Shown here in pieces: positions 54,590-64,000 of a stretch of DNA of 64,000 nt; within the stretch, counting starts at the first letter, position 1, and each line of letters starts with the position of its first letter. The position numbers and the translations under genes are program-made. Source of the DNA: Salvelinus alpinus (taxonomy: Eukaryota; Chordata; Actinopteri; Salmoniformes; Salmonidae); contig NC_092115.1 in assembly GCF_045679555.1 (NCBI RefSeq), positions 38,128,728-38,192,727 on the forward strand, in the 5' to 3' direction. The notes under the pieces are model-generated. The model did no database searches. It saw only the letters and a program-made list of their open reading frames with translations, and was not told the DNA's origin.

Positions 54590-56031
54590 AACTCAGCAAA
54601 AAAAGAAACGTTCTCTCACTGTCAACTGCGTTTATTTTCAGCAAACTTAACATGTGTAAATATTTGTATGAACATAACAAGATTCAACAACTGAGACAGA
54701 AACTGAACACGTTCCACAGACATGTGACTAACAGAAATGGAATAATGTGTCCCTGAACAAAGGGAAGGGGGTCAAAATCAAAAGTAACAGTCAGTATCTG
54801 GTGTGGCCACCAGCTGCATTAAGTATTGCAGTCCATCTCCTCATGGACTGCACCAGATTAGCTAGTTCTTGCTGTGAGATGTTACCCCACTCTTCCACGA
54901 AGAAACCTGCAAGTTCCCGGACATTTCTGGGGGGAATGGCCCTAGCCCTCACCCGCCGATCCAACAGGTCCCAGACGTGCTCAATGGGATTGAGATCCGG
55001 GCTCTTTGCTGGCCATGGCAGAACACTGACATTCCTGTCTTGCAGGAAAACATGCACAGAACGAGCAGTATGGCTGGTGGCATTGTCATGCTGAAGGGTC
55101 ATGTCAGGATGAGCCTGCAGGAGGGGTACTACATGAGGGAGGAGAATTTCTTCCCTGTAACACACAGCGTTGAGATTGCCTGCAATGACAACAAGCTCAG
55201 TCCGATGATGCTGTGACACACCCCCCCAGACCATGACGGACCCTCCACCTCCAAATCGATCCCACTCCAGAGTACAGGCCTCGATGTAACGCTCATTCCT
55301 TCGACGATAAATGTGAATCCAACCATCACCCCTGGTGAGACAAAACCGCGACTCGTCAGTGAAGAGCACTTTTTGCCAGTCCTGTCTGGTCCAGCGATGG
55401 TGGGTTTGTGCCCATAGGCGATGTTGTTGCCGGTGATGTCTGGTGAGGACCTGCCTTACAACAGGCCTACAAGCCCTCAGTCCAGCCTCTCTCAGCCTAT
55501 TGCGGACAGTCTGAGCACTGATGGAGGGATTGTGCATTCCTGGTGTAACTTGGGCAGTTGTTGTTGCCATCCTGTACCTGTCCCGCAGGTGTGATGTTCG
55601 GATGTACCGATCCTGTGCAGGTGTTGTTACACGTGGTCTGCCACTGCGATGACGATCGGCTGTCCGTCCTGTCTCCCTGTAGCTCTGTCTTAGGCGTCTC
55701 ACAGTACGGACATTGCAATTTATTGCCCTGGACACATCTGCAGTCCTCATGCCTCCTTGCAGCATGCCTAAGGCACATTCACGCAGATGAGCAGGGACCC
55801 TGGGCATCTTTCTTTTGGTGTTTTTCAGAGTCAGTAGAAAGGCTTTCATAACTGTGACCTTAATTGCCTACCGTCTGTAAGCTGTTAGTGTCTTAATGAC
55901 CGCTCCACAGGTGCATGTTATTTAATTGTTTATGGTTCATTGAACAAGCATGGGAAACAATGTTTAAACCATTTACAATGAAGATCTATGAAGTTATTTG
56001 GATTTTTACGAATTATCTTTGTAAGACAGGG
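54590..56031 (-). mobile_element. Tc1-like element, family A, right terminus missing
   Basis: Left end aactcagcaaaaaaagaaac follows TA inside family B. The right side runs gaagttatttggatttttac ... gtaagacagg and then meets family B directly. Comparison with the left end of the 14255 copy shows the last 30-35 bp of the right inverted repeat, and the TA, are gone. Carries a complete transposase frame. Confidence 0.88.
54791..55807 (-). CDS. Tc1/mariner transposase, complete DD34E frame
   Basis: 338 residues from the family start MPRVPAHLRE; the frame is open 14 codons further upstream, but other copies start here. N-terminal helix-turn-helix domains at about 5-120 include a GRPR motif at about 56-59. 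Catalytic triad D151 (LFTDESRF), D241 (LQHDNATS) and E276 (LNPIEHVWD), with exactly 34 residues between D241 and E276. Ends GGHTRY. It would bind terminal repeats and cut and paste DNA at TA. No stop or frameshift, unlike every other transposase in the window. The host element lacks its right terminus, so it is probably immobile itself but might act in trans if expressed. Confidence 0.92.
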   Translation of the reverse strand: MPRVPAHLRECALGMLQGGMRTADVSRAINCNVRTVRRLRQSYRETGRTADRHRSGRPRVTTPAQDRYIRTSHLRDRYRMATTTAQVTPGMHNPSISAQTVRNRLREAGLRACRPVVRQVLTRHHRQQHRLWAQTHHRWTRQDWQKVLFTDESRFCLTRGDGWIHIYRRRNERYIEACTLEWDRFGGGGSVMVWGGVSQHHRTELVVIAGNLNAVCYREEILLPHVVPLLQAHPDMTLQHDNATSHTARSVHVFLQDRNVSVLPWPAKSPDLNPIEHVWDLLDRRVRARAIPPRNVRELAGFFVEEWGNISQQELANLVQSMRRWTAILNAAGGHTRY

Positions 56032-56070
56032 TTTTTTATATTTGAGATTCTTCAAATAGCCACCCTTTTT

Positions 56071-56520
56071 CGGTCATCATTGATGACATATTCTAATAAA
56101 GTAATACACGCTCGGCACACTCCTTCAAAGTTAGCTGCTTCAAGATGTTGATGCATGCCTTGGAGCTCCGGTTTCAAACGTAACATCAATAGGACTTAAT
56201 AGAGCAATGGTAACGATTTTTGGTGTGCTGAGACATGTAATGTGTGTGTTTTGGTAAATTCAATTAACCAAAGGTAGCTAGGTCAAATCCTGGACTGCTA
56301 TTTTTACACCACGTTGTTGATAGGTACAACGGTCAACTCTGTCCGATGTGGAACACTTGCCAGGCAGTTCAGGGAAATTAGCTAGCTAGCTGTTAGCCAG
56401 CCAGCTAACTTAGTTTCAACTTGTCAGATGTCCGCAAACAAACTAGCTAGCTAGCTAATGGTCATTTCTGAAATTATGACCTCTGTTTCATAAAGTTTCA
56501 AGTCTCAGTATTGTTGTGCT
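56071..56520. repeat. 450-bp segment, copy 1 (inside family B)
   Basis: Near-identical to 58716-59155 (starts cggtcatcattgatgacat, ends agtattgttgtgct). Includes gctagctagctgttagcc. It replaces about 80 bp of family B sequence. Confidence 0.93.
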
Positions 56521-56590
56521 TTTCCGACAGTCTTGAAGGAGTTCCCACGTATGCTGAGAACTTATCCCAAACCATCTCAAATTGGTTGAG

Positions 56591-57955
56591 GTATTTGTAT
56601 TTTGTATTTATTTGCTGGGGTCCAGCAAAATTAAGGCAGTTCATACAATTTTAAAAAATTACAATACATTCACAGATTTCACAACACACTGTGTGCCCTC
56701 AGGCCCCTACTCCACCACTATCACATATCTACATTACTAAATCCATGTGTATGTATAGTGCGTATGTTATCGTATGTGTGTGTGTGTGTGTATATGCATG
56801 TGTCTGTGCCAATGTTTGTGTTGCTTCATAGTCCCGGCTGTTCCATAAGGTGTTTTTTTAATCTGTTTTTAAATCAAATTTTACTGCTTGCGTCAGTTAC
56901 TTGATGTGGAATAGAGTTCCATGTAGTCATGGCTCTATGTAGTATTGTGTGCCTCCCATAGTCTCTTCTGGACTTGGGGACTGTGAAGAGACCTCTTGTG
57001 GCATGTCTTGTGGGGTATGCATGGGTGTCCGAGCTGTGTGCCAGTAGTTTAGACAGACAGCTCGGTGCATTCAACATGTGAATACCTCTAATAAATAAAA
57101 GTAGTGATGAAGTCAATCTCTCCTCCACTTTCAGCCAGGTGAGATTGACATGCATATTATTCATATTAGCTCTCTGCATACATCCAATGGCCAGCCGTGC
57201 TGCCCTGTTCTGAGCCAATTGCAATTTGCCTAAGTCCTTTTTTGTGGCACCTGACCACAAGACTGAACAGTAGTCAAGGTGCGACAAAACTAGGGCCTAT
57301 AGGACCTGCCTTGTTGATAATGTTGTTAAGAAGGCAGAGCATTGCTTTATTATAGACAGACTTCTCCCCATCTTAGCTACTACTGCATCAATATGTTTTG
57401 GCCATGACAATTTACAGTCCATTGTTACTCCAAGCAGTTTAGTCATCTCAACTTGCTCAATTTCCACATTATTTATTAGAAGATTTAGTTGAGGTTTAGG
57501 GTTTAGTGAGTGTTTTCTTCCAAATACAATGCTTTTAGTTTTAGAAATATTTAGGGCTAACTTATTCCTTGCCACCCACTCTGAAACTAACTGCAGCTCT
57601 TTGTTAAGTGTTGCAGTCATTTCAGTTGCTGTAGTAGCTGACGTGTATAGCGTTGAGTCATCCGCATACAAAGAAACTCAGTGGCATGTCGTTAGTAAAC
57701 ATTTTAAATAGCAAGGGGCCTAAACAGCTACCCTGGGGAATTCCTGATTCTAACTGCATTATATTTGATAGGTTTCCATTAAAGAACACCCTCTGTGTTC
57801 TGTTAGACAAGAAACTCTTTATCCACATTATAGCAGAGGGTGTAAAGCCAGAACACATACGTTTTTCCAGCAGTAGACTATGATCAATAATGTCAAAAGC
57901 TGCACTGAAGTCTAACAAGACAGCCCCCACAATCATTTTATCATCAATTTCTCAG
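56591..57955 (-). mobile_element. 5'-truncated LINE inside family B
   Basis: Reverse-strand reverse transcriptase: LDFSAAFDIIDHSLLLEK, GIPQGSCLGPLLF (57658-57936), then in a shifted frame YADDSTLYTSAT with the catalytic Asp pair and KLLGVTMDCKLSW (57297-57671), then HLDYCSVLWSGATKKDLGKL (56874-57287). The 3' UTR extends to 56591. Truncated before RT motif 1. A (GT)n tract lies at 56776-56792. Confidence 0.87.
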
Positions 57956-58528
57956 GGGATTGTGGAGGCCAGGTCATCTGATGCAGTATTCCATCACTCT
58001 CCTTCTTGGTAATATAGCCCTTACACAGCCTGGAGGCGTGTTGCGTCATTGTCCTGTTGAAAAACAAATGATAGTCCCACTAAGCCCAAACCAGATGGGA
58101 TGGCGTATCGCTGCAGAATGCTGTGGTAGCCATGCTGGTTAAGTGTGCCTTGAATTCTAAATAAATCACAGACAGTGTCACCAGCAAAGCACACCTTAAC
58201 ACCTCCTCCTCCATGCTTTAGATCATCCGTTCACCCACACCGCGTCTCAGAGACAAATCTCCAATTTGGACTCCAGACCAAAGGACAAATTTCAACCGGT
58301 CTAATGTCCATTGCTCGTGTTTCTTGGCCCAAGCATGTCTCTTCTTCTTTTACCAAATTGAAGAATCTGAAATATAAAATATATTTTGATTTGTTCAACA
58401 CTTTTTTGGTTACTACATGATTCCATGTGTTATTTCATAGTGTTGATGTCTTCACTATTATTCTACAATGTAGGGAGAAAAAAAAAAACTTGAATGTGTA
58501 GGTGTGTCAAAACTTTTGACTGGTACTG

Positions 58529-58715
58529 TATGTTCAGTGTAATTTACACATTTGCGAATCATACTTGCAACCACAAATCTCAATGTGCGAGCACGAAATT
58601 CAAAATCCAAACTCTCATACAGTAGTTCTGTCATCATTATCATCCCTTAGAAATCAGTGTGATCTCGCATTTTTGCAACACACAGTTTGAAAAAGCAGAT
58701 GAGCAAACAAAGCTT
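58529..58715. other. Spacer between family B end and the 450-bp repeat
   Basis: No recognisable feature. Confidence 0.4.
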
Positions 58716-59155
58716 CGGTCATCATTGATGACATATTCTAATAAAGTAATACACGCTCGGCACACTCCTTCATAGTTAGCTGCTTCAAGATTTTTATGCC
58801 TTGGAACTCCGGTATCAAACGTAACATCAATAGGACTTAATAGAGCAATGGTAACGATTTTTGTGTGCTGAGACATGTAATGTGTGTGTTTTGGTAAATT
58901 CAATTAACCAAAGGTAGCTAGGTCAAATCCTGGACTGCTATTTTTACACCACGTTGTTGATAGGTACAACGGTCAACTCTGTCCGGAACATTTGCCAGGC
59001 AGTTCAGGGAAATTAGCTAGCTAGCTGTTAGCCAGCCAGCTAACTTAGCCTCAACTTGTCAGCTGTCCGCAAACAAACTAGCTAGCTAGCTAATGGTCAT
59101 TTCTGAAATTATGACCTCTGTTTCATAAAGTTTCAAGTCTCAGTATTGTTGTGCT
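58716..59155. repeat. 450-bp segment, copy 2
   Basis: Direct repeat of 56071-56520 with small indels (for example the loss of gatgtggaac near 58984). Flanks differ completely from those of copy 1. No coding content. Confidence 0.93.
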
Positions 59156-60526
<1,371 letters not shown>

Positions 60527-60528
60527 TA

Positions 60529-60774
60529 TATCACAAAAGAGTGTCGTAAAACATTACTCAAACCCACATCAGTGCATCTTCCTTTTTCCCACAAACATAT
60601 ACACATTTGATCAACAAGCAATGCCAATTCACAAATTCATCCCTGTTCCAATATGGTCATTAGTGAAATATCAAAACAACACCAAGAACTCAGTGAGTCC
60701 GCCTCTGTCTTTGGTCCATTGAACATCACCTCTGAATAGTCCGTCTTTCTGGAGGCCTGCACTGTGTCATTAGC
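60529..60774. other. No gene seen
   Basis: No recognisable feature before the minisatellite. Confidence 0.4.
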
Positions 60775-62250
60775 TACTGTCACACTCCCAGTACCTGGTA
60801 TCAAATAAACATCCCCACTACTGTCACACTCCCAGTACTTGGTGTCACATAAACATCCCCACTACTGTCACACTCCCAGTACCTGGTATCAAATAAACAT
60901 CCCCACTACTGTCACACTCCCAGTACCTGGTATCAAATAAACATCCCCACTACTGTCACACTCCCAGTACCTGGTGTCACATAAACATCCCCACTACTGT
61001 CACACTCCCAGTACCTGGTATCAAATAAACATCCCCACTACTGTCACACTCCCAGTACCTGGTGTCACAGAAACATCCCCATTACTGTCACACTCCCAGT
61101 ACCTGGTGTCAAATAAACATCCCCACTACTGTCACACTCCCAGTACTTGGTGTCACAGAAACATCCCCAGTACTGTCACACTCCCAGTACCTGGTGTCAA
61201 ATAAACATCCCCACTGTCACACCCCCAGTACCTGGTATCACAGAAACATCCCCACTACTGTCACACCCCCAGTACCTGGTGTCACAGAAACATCCCCACT
61301 ACTGTCACACTCCCAGTACCTGGTATCAAATAAACATCCCCACTACTGTCACACCCCCAGTACCTGGTGTCACAGAAACATCGCCACTACTGTCACACCC
61401 CCAGTACCTGGTGTCACAGAAACATCCCCACTACTGTCACACTCCCAGTACCTGGTGTCAAATAAACATCCCCACTACTGTCACACCCCCAGTACCTGGT
61501 GTCACAGAAACATCCCCACTGTCACACCCCCAGTACCTGGTGTCACAGAAACATCCCCACTACTGTCACACTCCCAGTACCTGGTGTCAAATAAACATCC
61601 CCACTACTGTCACACCCCCAGTACCTGGTGTCACAGAAACATCCCCACTGTCACACCCCCAGTACCTGGTGTCACAGAAACATCCCCACTGTCACACCCC
61701 CAGTACCTGGTGTCACAGAAACATCCCCACTACTGTCACACCCCCAGTACCTGGTGTCACAGAAACATCCCCACTGTCACACCCCCAGTACCTGGTGTCA
61801 CAGAAACATCCCCACTACTGTCACACCCCCAGTACCTGGTGTCACAGAAACATCCCCACTGTCACACCCCCAGTACCTGGTGTCACAGAAACATCCCCAC
61901 TGTCACACCCCCAGTACCTGGTGTCAAATAAACATCCCCACTACTGTCACACCCCCAGTACCTGGTGTCACAGAAACATCCCCACTACTGTCACACTCCC
62001 AGTACCTGGTGTCACAGAAACATCCCCACTACTGTCACACCCCCAGTACCTGGTGTCACAGAAACATCCCCACTACTGTCACACCCCCAGTACCTGGTGT
62101 CACAGAAACATCCCCACTACTGTCACACTCCCAGTACCTGGTGTCACAGAAACATCCCCACTACTGTCACACTCCCAGTACCTGGTGTCACAGAAACATC
62201 CCCACTACTGTCACACCCCCAGTACCTGGTGTCACAGAAACATCCCCACT
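60775..62250. repeat. 44/41-bp minisatellite, 34 units
   Basis: Counting the gtac(c/t)tggt core gives 34 units. Most are 44 bp (acatccccactactgtcac ... cagtac(c/t)tgg ... caaataa or cacagaa); a subset lacks three bases (ccccactgtcac) and is 41 bp. The acagaaac and caaataaac variants alternate in blocks. Open in all plus frames, which produces false frames of up to 411 codons. The right edge runs into a Gypsy-type pol frame on the minus strand. Confidence 0.97.
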
Positions 62251-64000
62251 TGTTTCTTGTTCCTGTGTGTCCAGTGGCAGTATGCCTGTGTCCGGAGCGT
62301 CTTCAAATGTCTCCTGTGTCCTCAAAAGGTTTTGTCTATTGCGCCGATACACATCCCCATCTTCTGTCCTGATTGTATATGACCGAGGCACAACCTCCTC
62401 CAAGACAGTAGCCTTTCTATCCCATGAATCCGGACCCCGAATTCGAACCACATCCTGAGCTGCCAATGGTGGCAACACTCTACCAATTTTGTCAAAGTAG
62501 AGTTTTTGTCTTTCCTTCAACTGCAGGGCCCTGTCCTGCACAGCTGATGGGCAGTCATTCCTGCAGAGAACAGGCAACCTGGAACGCAACTTGCATCCCA
62601 TTAGGATTTCTGTAGGTGACCAGCCATACTTAGATCAGTCCCACTGTGTGCTGCCTTTTTAAAGAGTCTTTTCACGATTTGCACACCTTTTTCAGCCTTA
62701 TCATTACTTTTAGGATATAGTGGACTAGAGGTTATATGTCTGATCTCATAATGCTCTGCAAAAATCTTAAACTCACTGCAAGCAAATTGGGGTGCATTAT
62801 CAGAAACCACCACTAGGGAGAGCCCATGCCCAGCAAAACATTATTTCAAATGCAAAATGACAGTCGTTGCTGTAGTGCTGGACAGGAGTGCAATTTCCGG
62901 GTAATTTGAGAAGGAGTCGATAGTTAACAAATAGTCCTTATCATTGCAGTGAAACAGGTCAACTCCATCCTTCTCCCAGGCTGTAGTGGGTACCTTTCCC
63001 ATAACCATGGGCTCCTTGGGCTGTCTATAATTACATTTGAGACGTGTCACAATTTCCCACCATTTGCTCAATGTCCAAATTTATATTTGGCCAATAAAGG
63101 AAATCTGGCCCTTATCTTACATTTCTTAGCTCCCAAATGTCCTTCATGCACTCTCTGTAGCATCTCCTGATGCATTGAAGTGGGTATCACCATTCTGTTT
63201 GTCTTCAACAGCACACCGTCGACCACTGACAGCTCTGCACTTAGTGGGAAGTACTGCCAGCCATTTTCCAGATTCTGGATCACCTTGCAAAGATTGGGAT
63301 CTTTTGTGGTCTCTTCAGCTATTTTCCTTAGTTGCTGCTCAGAAACAGGAAATGACCATGACCATATCCACCATGACCATATCCACCTGCAAGGCAACCT
63401 CCTCCATAGACTCCTGACTGATGCTGATTTGGGTCACCACTGGTGGAGCCCTTGAGAGGGCATCTGCTACCACTAAAATTGACCCCAGGCACATAGGTTA
63501 GAACAAAATCATAGCGTTGCAACCTCATCATCATCCTTTGAATATGAGGAGGCGGGTCATTCAGATTCTTTAAAGGGATTGGAATAAGTGGTTTATGGTC
63601 TGTTTGTAGAATCAGCTTTGGTAAGCCATGAATGTAACAGTAAAACTTCTCACAGCCAACAACCAATCCTAGGCACTCCTTTTGTATTTGAGCTTAATGC
63701 TGTTCAGCATCGGGAACGGGCTTCCACATATCTTGATGCTCCTGAATCAGCACTGCTCCAATGCCATCTTTGGAGGCATCCGTGAACACTTTCGTAGGCC
63801 TGTCAGGTTCTACAAAAGTTAGCACTGTCTCTTCAGCTAAAATGTTCTTTACTATCTTTCATGTTCTCTGTTCCATGAGAACTCTTTCTTGTCCTGAAGG
63901 AGTGTCCTTAAGTTCACTGTTTTAGCTGACAGGTTAGGTACAAACTTCTCCAAATAATTGACCATGCCCAAAACACACTGACTGCCTTTCCTATCAGTGG
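62188..64000 (-). pseudogene. Ty3/Gypsy-type retrotransposon pol, decayed, cut by the window end
   Basis: Read on the minus strand, from the window end: RNase H C-terminal region (LQTDHKPLI, 63328-63666), integrase zinc-binding region (VHEGHLGAKKCK, 63068-63397), integrase core with DGVDLF and TIDSFSNYPE (62841-63071), the second core motif in VVSDNAPQF (62601-62813), and the integrase C-terminal region (62188-62601). The order is that of Ty3/Gypsy pol. Several frame breaks separate the blocks. Reverse transcriptase and gag lie beyond the window. No LTR recognised here. Confidence 0.85.

Larger units (their letters stand above)
54434..58528 (-). mobile_element. Tc1-like element, family B, with three nested insertions
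   Basis: Left terminus cactaccagtcaaaagtttt after TA at 54432-54433; right terminus acttttgactggtactg before TA at 58529-58530. Family B sequence is found at 54434-54589, 56039-56070, 56521-56590 and 57956-58528. Between these lie a family A Tc1 element, a 450-bp locally duplicated segment and a truncated LINE. The remaining transposase is reverse-strand and non-functional. Confidence 0.88.

Noticed and set aside
60974..62458. Plus-strand open frames of 135-411 codons
   Set aside because: Entirely translations of the 44/41-bp minisatellite in rotating frames (HPHYCHTPSTW-type), with no domain and no splice context.
62188..64000. Endogenous retrovirus
   Set aside because: Visible order RNase H - integrase without any envelope evidence in the window; the simplest call is a Ty3/Gypsy retrotransposon, though the element extends beyond the window.

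Overview
The window looks like nuclear DNA of a salmonid fish (trout, salmon or char). The evidence is its mobile-element set: three elements with the terminal sequence of the salmonid Tss-type Tc1 family (the family behind Sleeping Beauty), several other degraded Tc1-like families, tRNA-derived SINEs whose tail reads like the salmonid HpaI/RSg-1 tail, long CA microsatellites and an L2-type LINE. I see no bacterial or viral gene organisation.

Layout. 1-16.1 kb: no gene recognised; MITEs, Tc1-like fragments (two of them hybrids of two families), two CA microsatellites, a perfect 28-bp minisatellite, and a hAT-type MITE copy that has absorbed an L2 LINE and a Tc1 fragment. 16.1-35.5 kb: one plus-strand gene of nine inferred exons whose phases all fit (1,477 codons plus stop). 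Exons 1-6 encode a domain resembling the N-terminus of the shelterin protein TIN2 (TINF2_N); exon 7 encodes three basic AT-hook-like repeats; exon 9 encodes seven zinc fingers between three separate protein-repeat arrays. Intron 4 is about 12 kb and full of transposon remains, including a PIF/Harbinger pair. 36.3-42.7 kb: a direct duplication of only the 3' part of that gene (end of exon 7, exons 8 and 9) with open reading frames, ten zinc fingers and almost none of the low-complexity arrays. Its reading frame ends inside a solo-LTR-like insertion. The 3' flank of a third copy survives near 47.2-47.7 kb. 48.7-54.3 kb: a decayed LINE carrying two solo LTRs, a Tc1 element and SINE pieces. 54.4-58.5 kb: a Tc1-like element with three nested insertions, one of which has a complete DD34E transposase frame. 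59.4-60.5 kb: a truncated Tss-type copy. 60.8-64 kb: a decayed Ty3/Gypsy pol on the minus strand, whose 3' end has expanded into a 44/41-bp minisatellite.

The only credible host gene is the TINF2_N/zinc-finger gene with its 3' duplicate. By analogy with TIN2 the N-terminal domain may bind telomere or other chromatin proteins while the basic repeats and fingers bind nucleic acid; this is inference. Exon 8 can join in frame to either copy of exon 9, so the duplicate could serve as an alternative last exon rather than a separate gene. All exon boundaries come from splice-site and phase reasoning, not from transcripts. TE family names rest on remembered consensus sequences; target-site duplications and terminal inverted repeats were read directly.
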